Positions 8,531-16,805 of a stretch of DNA of 64,000 bases are shown here, one piece after another. The stretch's first letter is position 1. Every line of letters starts with the position of its first letter. The notes beneath the pieces are model-generated. The model worked only from the letters and a program-made list of their open reading frames with translations. It had not been told where the DNA came from and did not search any database. The DNA comes from Nesterenkonia lutea (lineage in GTDB: Bacteria > Actinomycetota > Actinomycetes > Actinomycetales > Micrococcaceae), in assembly GCF_014873955.1 (NCBI RefSeq), contig NZ_JADBED010000001.1:868001-932000 (forward strand), in the 5' to 3' direction. The translations under genes and the position numbers were made by a program.

Positions 8531-10177
8531 TCATTCAGCGGGGATGATGTCCTTGAACAGTTCATGGAGCACCGGGGACATGGGGTAGTCGGTGACGCCC
8601 TGACCCAGGGCGACGCCGGAGATGGGGTGGACCAGCGGCAGCGCCGGAAGATCCTCCGCCACCAGGTCAGAGACCTCTCGGTAGATCTCATTGCGCCGCT
8701 GCTCATCGGATTCGCTGCGAGCCGAGCTGATGAGTCCACGGACCTCCTCCGAATCGTAGTTGAACTCGCGCGTGCGCTGGGAGAACAGCGGACCGAAGAA
8801 GGAGTGGGGGGATCGGTAGCCGCCGTTGCGGCCCAGCAGATGCATGGCACGGTCATCGTCTTCCAGGAGCGCCTCCACATAGCCCCCGTCCCAGGACACC
8901 GGGCGCGGCTCGATGGTGAAACCCACCGCGGTCAGGTCCCGGGCGACCGAGGCGAACACCGCCTCGGGGCGGGGAAAATAGCTGCGCGTGGCGTTCATCG
9001 GGTAATACAGGCGCAGCGGCTCGCCGTCGTAGCCGGTGTCCTCCAGCAGCGCCTGGGCCTCCTCGACGTTGTAGCTGTAGCGCGCGGCCTCGTCGGACTG
9101 CACGCCCAGCGCAGCGGGAGTGAAGTGGTATGCGGGGCGGGTGCCCTCGAGGAAGTAGGACTCGACCAGGGCGTTGAGGTTGATGGCGCGGGCGGCCGCC
9201 TCACGCACATCCACGTCCCCCATCACCGGATGGTTCAGGTTGAAGCCGAGGTAGAGCACGGAGAAGGGGTCGCGCTGAAGGATGAGTCGGCCGGCCTGCA
9301 CCAGGGAGCGGAGGTTGTCGGCCGTGATGTAGTCGTAGACGTCGATCTTGCCCCGCTGGAGCTCCCGCAGCCGATCGAAGGAGCGCGGCAGCGTCCGCAC
9401 CACCACGCGCTCTGCCGGCGCAGCGCCCTCCCAATAGTCTTCGAAGGCCTCGAGGACCACTTCGTCATCCTCAACGCTGATCGCGCGGTAGGCTCCGGTG
9501 CCCATCGGTTCCCGGGCCAGAAGGCCCGGGTCGGAGTCGGAGAGCACCTCTGCGGAGGCGATCCCGAAGGCGGGCATCGCCAGAGCCTGCGGCAGAAAGA
9601 CCAGCGGCTCCTTCAGAGTGAGCTCCACAGTGAGGTCATCCGTGGCTGTCACAGATTCCAGCAGGCAGGCTTCATCGTCCATGAAACCACCGAACAGTGA
9701 TTCGAAGGCCAGGGTGGTGCGTTCCGGACCGTCGGCGGGCAGGAGCTCGTTCATCCGACCCCAGCGCCGGAAGTTCGCGAGGACGACGTCGGCTGTGAGC
9801 TCCGTGCCGTCGTGGAAGGTCACCTCCGGGCGAAGGGAGAAGGTGCAGCGCAGCCCGTTGCGGCTGACCTCCCAGTCAGTGGCCAGCAGGGGAGCGGTGG
9901 CGCCGGTCTCGTCGTCGATGCCCACCAGCGTCTCGAACACCTGGCGGGATATCCGCTCGGTCTCCGTGTCCACTGCCAGCGCAGGGTCCATCGAGACCAC
10001 CGAGGAGACCGCGGAGAGCACGATGCCGCGCGGCTCGGTGCTCGCAGGAGACTCGGCGGGGGAGCTCAGGGTCGGGGAGGACCCGGTGAGCGCGACGGTG
10101 GGCCGCGGCAACACAGACGCGGCACCGGCCACACCGAAGGCCCCGAGGAAACGGCGTCGTTCGATGGGGGAGCGCAT
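8531..10177 (-). CDS. Tat-exported ABC substrate-binding protein, peptide/nickel family (SBP_bac_5)
   Basis: 548 aa. The N-terminus ERRRFLGAFG is a twin-arginine signal followed by an Ala-rich hydrophobic stretch. No lipobox cysteine is present, so the protein may be secreted or anchored another way. The mature part matches family 5 binding proteins (DppA/OppA/NikA type), for example FHDGTELTADVVLANFRRW. No permease or ATPase gene is near, so it is an orphan and its ligand is unknown. The start at 10177 follows AAGGACGAG. Confidence 0.85.
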   Translation of the reverse strand: MRSPIERRRFLGAFGVAGAASVLPRPTVALTGSSPTLSSPAESPASTEPRGIVLSAVSSVVSMDPALAVDTETERISRQVFETLVGIDDETGATAPLLATDWEVSRNGLRCTFSLRPEVTFHDGTELTADVVLANFRRWGRMNELLPADGPERTTLAFESLFGGFMDDEACLLESVTATDDLTVELTLKEPLVFLPQALAMPAFGIASAEVLSDSDPGLLAREPMGTGAYRAISVEDDEVVLEAFEDYWEGAAPAERVVVRTLPRSFDRLRELQRGKIDVYDYITADNLRSLVQAGRLILQRDPFSVLYLGFNLNHPVMGDVDVREAAARAINLNALVESYFLEGTRPAYHFTPAALGVQSDEAARYSYNVEEAQALLEDTGYDGEPLRLYYPMNATRSYFPRPEAVFASVARDLTAVGFTIEPRPVSWDGGYVEALLEDDDRAMHLLGRNGGYRSPHSFFGPLFSQRTREFNYDSEEVRGLISSARSESDEQRRNEIYREVSDLVAEDLPALPLVHPISGVALGQGVTDYPMSPVLHELFKDIIPAE

Positions 10178-10252
10178 GTCTCGTCCTTAGGTTCGGCTGC
10201 GTCGCGTCGTCGTCACGCTGGAGATCTGACACCGTCTTCGACGGAGTCGAAC

Positions 10253-10336
<84 letters not shown>

Positions 10337-10380
10337 TTGGGTCGCTGCAAGGCCCGGTGGGCGGTCTCCAGCGATGCCTA

Positions 10381-10386
10381 AGTCTA
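10381..10386 (-). promoter_or_regulatory. -10 candidate for tRNA-Leu
   Basis: TAGACT on the minus strand fits TANNNT and would start transcription about 38 nt before the tRNA 5' end. No matching -35 is evident. The rest of 10337-10553 shows nothing else. Confidence 0.35.
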
Positions 10387-10553
10387 CAGACGCGAACCCT
10401 GGGGCTGTCCCAACAGGTACTCGCTCGCCAGGAGTACATAGATCTGTCGACAATCGACCGATCCCCAAAAGTGTAGAGCTGACTAGAAACAAGCGTTCTT
10501 CAGTGCGACAGGGGACCGCACATCCTTGTCAGAGTTTGGCGGGACGGGATGAT

Positions 10554-11378
10554 TCACACACCGGCAATGACTACCTCAACTGAAGCGCTCCGGAGTGCCT
10601 GTCGAAGTTCGGGCGGCGGTTCTGCGTCGGTGACCAGTATGTCGAGGACATCCAGTTCGGCAAGCAGAATCGCCTTGCGCCGGCCCCATTTGGTGTGGTC
10701 GGCGGCGAGGATTACGAGGTCGCTGTTCTGAATGAGCTCCTTGCGCGCCTCCGTTTCGGGTATGTCAAAGTGACTGACACCTTCCTCGGATATACCGCCA
10801 CAACCGATTACGACTTTATCCAGATGGATGGTCCCGTTCTCACGACCCCAACTGCCGTTCACCAGCGCAAATTCGGAGGTCATGACGCCGCCAAGGACAA
10901 GCAGTGAGCTGCGAGAGCGCTGAAACTCAATAGCGGCCTGAAGCGAGTTCGTCACTGCGAGGATGTCGTCTCTGGTCGCCAGTTCCCTGGCGACCGCCCG
11001 GCAAGTCGTGCCGACCTCGATTCCCACTGTGTCTCCGTTCGCTATGAGGCCGTTGACGGCCCTGGCGATCCGGAATTTCTCTACGCTTGCAATCTCAGCG
11101 CGCAGGGGGAATGGAGAGCGCCTCGCGACGGCGCCTCCGTGGACGCGCTGGACTCTCCCTTCCTTGTCCAGCTCCGCCAGGTCTCTTCGAATCGTCATGG
11201 CGGAGACATCGAAGGCTTCTGCGACGCCGTTGACTTCCACGCGTTCTTGGTCCCGCAGAAGGCTGACGATGTACTCCTTGCGGTCCGTCCCCGGCTCCGG
11301 CAGCGGGACTTGGGTTCGATCGTGCGGTTGTTCCAGAGTGTTCTCCATCGGGCAGCCCTTATGTTCGCTCAAACTCAC
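10554..11378 (-). CDS. DeoR/GlpR-family transcriptional regulator
   Basis: 274 aa. An N-terminal DeoR winged helix (about residues 34-85, including VSAMTIRRDLAELDKEGRV and HGGAV) is followed by a DeoR C-terminal sensor domain that usually binds phosphorylated sugars (LAVTNSLQAAIE, VLGGVM). An alternative start is the ATG at 11348. It is divergent from the TRAP/kinase/aldolase operon across 166 bp, so it is very probably its local regulator, responding to a phosphorylated intermediate of that pathway (inference). Its sequence is less GC-rich than flanking core genes. Confidence 0.9.
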   Translation of the reverse strand: MSLSEHKGCPMENTLEQPHDRTQVPLPEPGTDRKEYIVSLLRDQERVEVNGVAEAFDVSAMTIRRDLAELDKEGRVQRVHGGAVARRSPFPLRAEIASVEKFRIARAVNGLIANGDTVGIEVGTTCRAVARELATRDDILAVTNSLQAAIEFQRSRSSLLVLGGVMTSEFALVNGSWGRENGTIHLDKVVIGCGGISEEGVSHFDIPETEARKELIQNSDLVILAADHTKWGRRKAILLAELDVLDILVTDAEPPPELRQALRSASVEVVIAGV

Positions 11379-11423
11379 GTGGGATCGTTCGCACGCGGTG
11401 TTTTTGAAATTGTACAGTCAAAA

Positions 11424-11439
11424 CGTGATTGACGTCACG
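11424..11439. promoter_or_regulatory. Inverted repeat CGTGA-N6-TCACG overlapping the dctP -35: candidate DeoR operator
   Basis: The arms are CGTGA (11424-11428) and TCACG (11435-11439), with the 8-bp palindrome TGACGTCA nested at 11430-11437. The site covers the predicted -35 hexamer (11429-11434), a classical position for repression. Assignment to the adjacent DeoR protein is inference. Confidence 0.45.
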
Positions 11440-11457
11440 AAAAACCCCTGATAGCGT
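11429..11457 (+). promoter_or_regulatory. Predicted promoter of the dctPQM-kinase-isomerase-aldolase operon
   Basis: TTGACG (11429-11434), 17-bp spacer, TAGCGT (11452-11457). Transcription would begin near 11464, giving a leader of about 80 nt before dctP. A second palindrome, GTTCGAAC (11471-11478), lies just downstream of the expected start and could be a second operator half. Confidence 0.5.
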
Positions 11458-11544
11458 TCCGTCTACGTTCGTTCGAACATGTTTGGGGGCCAGGTTCTTC
11501 CGGGTCAGGCATGCCGAAGCTATTCCGACAGTTAGGAAAATGAC

Positions 11545-12585
11545 GTGAAGACTAATGGATGGATTGCCATGGGGGTCGCCGGAGTTGTGGCCTTGTCGAT
11601 GACCGGCTGCGGTGAGCGTGGTGCCGGCGTCGAGGAAGACTCTGCGGCTGAGGGAGAGAGTTACACCCTCTCGATCGGTCATTCTCAGAAGGACACGACA
11701 CCGATGAACCTCGGAGCGGAACGATTCGCCGAGACAGTCAGTGAAGAGTCCGACGGGCGTATCACCGTCGAGGTGTATCCGGCCGAACAGATCGGCAGCG
11801 AGCCGGAGATGATGGAGGGCCTGGCGATGAATTCAGTCAACATTGCCATCGTCGCCACGGCCGTGCTGGCTGATGTATGTGAAGAATTCGGGGCTTTTGC
11901 GCTGCCATACGCAATCGAAGGCGAGACTGACCGCGATCAGTATGAGAGTCTCCGCAACCTGGCCGGATCCGACTGGAACCAGCAGACCATTGACGAATGT
12001 GCCGAAAGCAGCGGCAACAGAGTTGTGGACAATTCGTGGTGGTACGGGAACCGCAACCTGACTACCGGCAGCACTGAGGTCAGCTCTCCCGAGGACATGG
12101 AAGGGCTCGCCATCCGGACGCCCCCGGCCGACCTGCACACCATGGCCATCCAAGATTTCGGCGCGGATGCACAGCCGATGCCATTCAGTGAGGTGTACAC
12201 AGCTCTGGACACGGGTGTCATTGATGGCCAGGAGAACCCGATCAGCACGATTTACCAGAACTCCCTGTTCGAGGTCCAGGACAACCTCTCGCTGACGAAG
12301 CACATGACGCAGAACCAGGCAGTGGTCATGGATGACGAGTTTTTCAGCGGCCTCAGCGACGAGGATCAAGAGATCATCCTCCAAGCCATCGACGATGCAG
12401 GCCAGTATCAGTCCGACCTGCAGCTGACTTCCAATGAGGAAGAGCTGGAACTCCTGCGTGATGAAGGTATGACGGTTACTGAGCCGGACCTCGAGGCGTT
12501 CCGGGCAGCGACTGAGGACAGCGTCAGGACTCACCTGGAGGATCTTGGAATCAGCCCTGAGGAACTCTCGGAGATGCAACAGTAG
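11545..12585 (+). CDS. dctP: TRAP transporter substrate-binding lipoprotein DctP
   Basis: 346 aa. Extracytoplasmic solute receptor of a TRAP transporter, which captures organic acids for sodium-driven uptake. The GTG start at 11545 follows AGGA. The signal peptide ends in the lipobox LSMTGC (Cys22), so the receptor is membrane-tethered, as expected for a Gram-positive. The family hallmark GLAIRTPP carries the conserved carboxylate-binding Arg (R191), followed by PMPFSEVYTALDTGVIDGQE. First gene of the catabolic operon; dctQ and dctM follow. The ligand therefore contains a carboxylate, consistent with an acid sugar. Confidence 0.93.
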   Translation: MKTNGWIAMGVAGVVALSMTGCGERGAGVEEDSAAEGESYTLSIGHSQKDTTPMNLGAERFAETVSEESDGRITVEVYPAEQIGSEPEMMEGLAMNSVNIAIVATAVLADVCEEFGAFALPYAIEGETDRDQYESLRNLAGSDWNQQTIDECAESSGNRVVDNSWWYGNRNLTTGSTEVSSPEDMEGLAIRTPPADLHTMAIQDFGADAQPMPFSEVYTALDTGVIDGQENPISTIYQNSLFEVQDNLSLTKHMTQNQAVVMDDEFFSGLSDEDQEIILQAIDDAGQYQSDLQLTSNEEELELLRDEGMTVTEPDLEAFRAATEDSVRTHLEDLGISPEELSEMQQ

Positions 12586-12634
12586 ATTCCCAGTTTGAAA
12601 ACCGTTCGATCGACAAGTGATTAGGAGGGTTGCC

Positions 12635-13171
12635 ATGAATGCCGAGTCGCTCACGAAGTACTCGCGTCGGCTTCTCGAAGCGTTGGCAGTCGCACTGATT
12701 GCCAGCTTGGTGATCGTAGTTGGCGGCAGCGTCATATTGAGAATGTTCGGGTTCGTCCCGGCCGGCTCAACAGAATTGGCGACCCTCCTTTTCATCTGGA
12801 CGATCTATATCGGAGTTTTCCTCGCCTTCTTGGAGGGCGGCCATTTGGCGATCACTGCGTTCGTCAACAGACTGCGGGGACGCACTTTGACCTCGGTGCT
12901 GATCGTCTCGGACTTGTTGCTCTTGGTCTTCACGGTGGCGGTCACGTTCGAGAGCTTCAACTATGTGCAGTTGGCGATGGACAGCGTTCGGCTGACTCCT
13001 AGCCTGCATATCTCGCCCGCCTGGGGATACTCTGCGGTGCTCGTTGGCATGCTGCTGTCAAGCGTGTACGTGTTGGCTGGAGTCTGGACAAACGTTGTCC
13101 GGTTGGTGAAGGGCCAAGAGCCGCCACCACAGCACGCGGGTTCAGAACTTCCCACTGAGTCAGGGGCATAG
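12635..13171 (+). CDS. dctQ: TRAP transporter small membrane subunit DctQ
   Basis: 178 aa with four predicted membrane helices, the usual size and topology of the DctQ subunit that bridges receptor and DctM. The ATG at 12635 is chosen because AGGAGG (12623-12628) lies 6 nt upstream; a GTG at 12617 in the same frame would precede that ribosome-binding site. It is followed 4 bp later by dctM. Confidence 0.88.
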   Translation: MNAESLTKYSRRLLEALAVALIASLVIVVGGSVILRMFGFVPAGSTELATLLFIWTIYIGVFLAFLEGGHLAITAFVNRLRGRTLTSVLIVSDLLLLVFTVAVTFESFNYVQLAMDSVRLTPSLHISPAWGYSAVLVGMLLSSVYVLAGVWTNVVRLVKGQEPPPQHAGSELPTESGA

Positions 13172-13175
13172 GGCA

Positions 13176-14462
13176 ATGGGAATCACGTTCTTAATCGTCT
13201 CGTTTATTGTGTTCCTGCTCCTGCGGGTACCCATCGCATTTGCGCTGGGTCTGTCGTCGCTTGGATACATCTATTGGTTCATGCCCGCCAGTATTCCGCT
13301 GACCGTGGTGCCCCAGCTCATGACGTCCGGACCGGGATCGTTTCCGCTCCTGGCCATTCCGTTCTTTGTTATGGTCGGCGAACTGATGAATGCAAGCGGT
13401 ATCTCGCAGCGTCTGGTCGACCTGGCCAAAGCAGCAGTGGGCCATGTCGTGGGAGGCATGGGCATGGTTTCGCTAGTTTCCAGCACACTCATGTCGTCGT
13501 TCTCAGGTTCCTCCGTAGCCAACGCTGTCGGGACAGGTTCCATCACCATCCCGGCCATGAAGAAGCAGGGCTACCCTCCGCAGGTGGCCGCCGCAATTGA
13601 GACGTCCTCCAGCAGTCTCGGCACCGTGATTCCGCCGAGCATCTCCATGGTCGTCTACGGTTCACTCACCGGTGTCTCCATCGGAGGCCTCTTCGTCGGA
13701 GGGTACGTGCCCGGCATCGTGATTATTTTGGGGCTGGCGCTGGTTATCCGCTGGGTAGCGCGGCGACACAACGTTCCGGTCACCGACCGACAGCCGCTGC
13801 GGTCAGTGGGCAAGGCTCTGATCAATGCCTTGGGCGCGATTGCTATCCCGGTCATCATCATGGGCGGAATCCTGCTCGGTTTCATGACGCCCACCGAGGC
13901 TGGCGCGGTGGGGGTGGGATACACCTTTCTTATCGCTGTCCTCTTCTACCGGAGTCTCTCCCTGCGCGCAATATTCCATGTCTTCCGGCGCACGGCGGTG
14001 ACCACTGGAGTCATCCTCGCGGTGATCGCGACTGCCTCGGTCTTCGGGTACATCTTGACCTACGAGCGCATTCCTGCCATGGCTGCGGACGCACTTCTGG
14101 CCAATCTCTCTTCTGGCTGGGCGATCATGCTGGTCCTCGTGCTGCTGTTGATCGTGATCGGGAGTTTCATGGAGACTAACGCCGCTATTGCGATCATCGC
14201 CCCGGTCATCGTGGGCGTGACAGCCGGTTCGGGGCTGGACCCCCTCTTCGTCGGAGTCATAGTCGTGCTGTCGCTCTCCATCGGCGTGGCGACCCCACCG
14301 GTGGGCGTCTGTCTGTTCGTCACCTCGAAGCTCGCGGGGACCACGATCGAAAAGACGTCGGTGGCAGTTCTGCCGTTCGTCGGTGTTGTGGTCTTGTTGA
14401 CCCTGCTTCTGGCGCTCTTCCCGCAACTGGTGTTGTTCCTGCCCAACCTGCTCGGCTACTAG
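13176..14462 (+). CDS. dctM: TRAP transporter large permease subunit DctM
   Basis: 428 aa, about 12 hydrophobic helices, matching the DctM/ion-transporter superfamily that forms the sodium-coupled translocation channel. Typical segments include GSSVANAVGTGSITIPAMKK and the family block FMTPTEAGAVGVGY. The gene starts 4 bp after dctQ, so stoichiometric coupling is likely. The kinase gene follows after 62 bp. Confidence 0.93.
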   Translation: MGITFLIVSFIVFLLLRVPIAFALGLSSLGYIYWFMPASIPLTVVPQLMTSGPGSFPLLAIPFFVMVGELMNASGISQRLVDLAKAAVGHVVGGMGMVSLVSSTLMSSFSGSSVANAVGTGSITIPAMKKQGYPPQVAAAIETSSSSLGTVIPPSISMVVYGSLTGVSIGGLFVGGYVPGIVIILGLALVIRWVARRHNVPVTDRQPLRSVGKALINALGAIAIPVIIMGGILLGFMTPTEAGAVGVGYTFLIAVLFYRSLSLRAIFHVFRRTAVTTGVILAVIATASVFGYILTYERIPAMAADALLANLSSGWAIMLVLVLLLIVIGSFMETNAAIAIIAPVIVGVTAGSGLDPLFVGVIVVLSLSIGVATPPVGVCLFVTSKLAGTTIEKTSVAVLPFVGVVVLLTLLLALFPQLVLFLPNLLGY

Positions 14463-14524
14463 CCGGTGCCTCCCGCTGTGGAACGCTGCGGCCAGCGCAC
14501 CACCCTGGACAAGAAGGTCTCATC

Positions 14525-15937
14525 GTGATTGATACGCCCCGCCCCCAGCCAAGCCTCGCGGCTCTCGTCGCAGATACGAACCGTATGTCTGGACGACGCA
14601 TAGCGGTGCTCGACGACGACCCCACCGGTTCACAGTGCGTCCATGACGTAGCAGTGGCGACCGTGCTCGAAACCGAGCAGCTCGCCGCTGGACTTGCAAA
14701 CGCCGGCGACACGTGTTTTCTGTTGACCAATACGCGGGGGATGCAAGAGGACGAGGCCGTAGTACTGACGCGAGAGACGCTGCACAAATTGTTCTCGCTG
14801 GATCTGCCCGGACCGCTCGACATCGTGTCCCGTAGCGATTCGACCCTTAGAGGACACGTTGTCGCTGAGGTGGAGGCCATAGCCGACGAATACAACAAGG
14901 TGACCGGAAATGGCGTCGACGGGGTGATTTTCTGCCCCGCCATGATCGAGGCGGGCCGCACGACAATTGACGATGTGCACTACGCCCGCATCGGAGACGG
15001 AGTTGTTCCGGTGGGGGAGTCCGAGTTCGCTCAGGACGCCACTTTCGGCTACAGGTCATCGAACCTGCGGGATTTCCTTCGCGAAAAGGGCGCCACCACC
15101 GGTATCACCTCTCTCTCGCTCGACGTCATCCGGCATGGGGGCCCCTCGGCTGTAGCGGAAATCCTGGGACGAGTGACTCAGCTGGAATGGGTCATAGCGA
15201 ATGCCGCTACATACAGCGATCTGGAGATCGTCGTACTTGGACTTAGACAGGCGCAGCAGGAGGGTAAAAACTTCATATACCGCACCGGCCCCTCCTTCGT
15301 CCGTCCGTTGGCCGGTCTGGAATCCGCAGAGCCGCTCAACCCCGCAACGATTCCCATCGATGCGGATCGCGGGGAGCATGGTCTGGTGGTCGTGGGTTCG
15401 CATGTTGGCCAGACGACCCGGCAGGTACGAGCAGCTCAGGCGCAAGGAGCCCTGGCCGAGGTTGAGCTGGAGGTCACGGAAGTCCTTGGTGAGCACCGGG
15501 ACGAATACCTGGCGGAGGCAGTCGGCCGCGTCGCCGGTGCGCTTCGTGAGACTGATGTGCTGGTGTACACCAGTCGTGAGCTGGTTACTGGAGACAGTGC
15601 TGAGAGTTCGCTCCAGCTGTCGATGCGTGTTTCTGCAGCGCTGGTGCAGGTCGTTTCTGAAGCCCGGAAGGCGAAGCCTGCCTGGGTGATTGCCAAGGGG
15701 GGGATCACGTCACACGAGGTCGCTGTGAAGGGACTGGGGATCCGCCGCGCGACCGTGGCGGGTCAGTTCCTGCCAGGCCAGATCTCCCTCTTCATCCCTG
15801 AAGAAGCCCCAGACGAGGTCATGGGATGTCCCTACGTGGTGTTCCCGGGAAATGTCGGCGGGGAGGGAGATCTCGCAGCGGTCATCTCTACATTGCGAGA
15901 CGCGGTGGGCCGTTCGCGTTCTGGCCTCGAGCGTTGA
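14525..15937 (+). CDS. Four-carbon acid sugar kinase, DUF1537 family (OtnK/DtnK-like)
   Basis: 470 aa. DUF1537 kinases phosphorylate four-carbon acid sugars: 3-oxo-tetronate or threonate in the characterised OtnK, LtnK and DtnK enzymes. The N-terminal signature LDDDPTGSQ (residues 28-36) and the C-terminal nucleotide-binding block AKGGITSHEV, then GLGIRRATVAGQFLPGQ, are both present, so it looks catalytically complete. The GTG start follows AGAAGG. Codon choice (several ATA and AGA codons) differs from nearby core genes. Which acid is phosphorylated cannot be decided from sequence. Confidence 0.88.
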   Translation: MIDTPRPQPSLAALVADTNRMSGRRIAVLDDDPTGSQCVHDVAVATVLETEQLAAGLANAGDTCFLLTNTRGMQEDEAVVLTRETLHKLFSLDLPGPLDIVSRSDSTLRGHVVAEVEAIADEYNKVTGNGVDGVIFCPAMIEAGRTTIDDVHYARIGDGVVPVGESEFAQDATFGYRSSNLRDFLREKGATTGITSLSLDVIRHGGPSAVAEILGRVTQLEWVIANAATYSDLEIVVLGLRQAQQEGKNFIYRTGPSFVRPLAGLESAEPLNPATIPIDADRGEHGLVVVGSHVGQTTRQVRAAQAQGALAEVELEVTEVLGEHRDEYLAEAVGRVAGALRETDVLVYTSRELVTGDSAESSLQLSMRVSAALVQVVSEARKAKPAWVIAKGGITSHEVAVKGLGIRRATVAGQFLPGQISLFIPEEAPDEVMGCPYVVFPGNVGGEGDLAAVISTLRDAVGRSRSGLER

Positions 15938-15980
15938 CGCGAAGTGTTCACACCAACCATCAAAAGAGGAGGCACATACT

Positions 15981-16805
15981 ATGGACGATGAGATCCGATG
16001 GGTCTTGAACCTGAGTCTGCTGTTCAACGAGCACGAGCTGCTCCACCGGCCCGGTGCGGCCAAAGCGGCGGGGTTTGATGAGGTCGAGTTCTGGTGGCCC
16101 TTCGGGACAACTGGTCGCCCATCACGCACCGAGATCGAGTCTTTCGTGGACTCCATCAACAACGCAGGAGTTCACTTGACCGCCATGAATCTCTTCGCCG
16201 GCGACATGCCGGCGGGGGAGCGCGGCGTGCTGTCCTATCCTGAGCGAAGTGACGAGTTCCGTGACAGCGTTGCCATCGCCATGGAGGTCGGAGAGCGGCT
16301 TGGCACGCAGCTCTTCAACGCTCCATATAGCCACCGCCGGGATGGACTTGGTCATGCCGAACAGGACAGGCTGGCTGACGAGAATCTCGCTTTCGCGGCG
16401 CGTGCCGCAACAGAGATCGGTGGGACCGTCCTGCTAGAACCGGTCAGCAAGATGCCGCGCTATCCGATAAAGACATCTGCTGATGCGGTGGGAATAATCG
16501 ATCGTGTGCAGAAGGCGACCGGTGTGACAAACCTCGGGTTCCTCTTGGACCAGTATCACGTGGGTATGAGTGGTGAAGACGTCATCGAGGTGATAGAAGA
16601 ACACTCGGCACGCATAAAGCACGTGCAGTTGGCTGACATCCCGGGACGTGGTCAGCCTGGTAGCGGCGAGGCGAACATTCGCGGCGCGGTGGAGTTGCTC
16701 ATGAGCAAGGGATACGAAGGGGCGTTTGCGCTCGAGTACATTCCTCAGGGGACGACCGCAGAATCACTCACAGACTGGCAGCGTGAGCAGAAAAAATGGT
16801 CGTGA
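15981..16805 (+). CDS. Hydroxypyruvate isomerase-like TIM-barrel isomerase (Hyi/OtnI family)
   Basis: 274 aa. The Hyi/OtnI family interconverts 2-oxo and 3-oxo acid sugars or hydroxypyruvate and tartronate semialdehyde. The metal/acid residues are conserved in family blocks: LLEPVSK (Glu), LLDQYHVGM (Asp, His), HVQLADIPGRGQPGSGEANI and ALEYIPQG (Glu). The ATG at 15981 is chosen because AGAGGAGG lies 8 nt upstream; the open frame extends further upstream without other support. It overlaps the aldolase gene by 10 bp. ATA isoleucine codons recur. In the known tetronate pathway OtnI acts just before OtnK. Confidence 0.85.
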   Translation: MDDEIRWVLNLSLLFNEHELLHRPGAAKAAGFDEVEFWWPFGTTGRPSRTEIESFVDSINNAGVHLTAMNLFAGDMPAGERGVLSYPERSDEFRDSVAIAMEVGERLGTQLFNAPYSHRRDGLGHAEQDRLADENLAFAARAATEIGGTVLLEPVSKMPRYPIKTSADAVGIIDRVQKATGVTNLGFLLDQYHVGMSGEDVIEVIEEHSARIKHVQLADIPGRGQPGSGEANIRGAVELLMSKGYEGAFALEYIPQGTTAESLTDWQREQKKWS

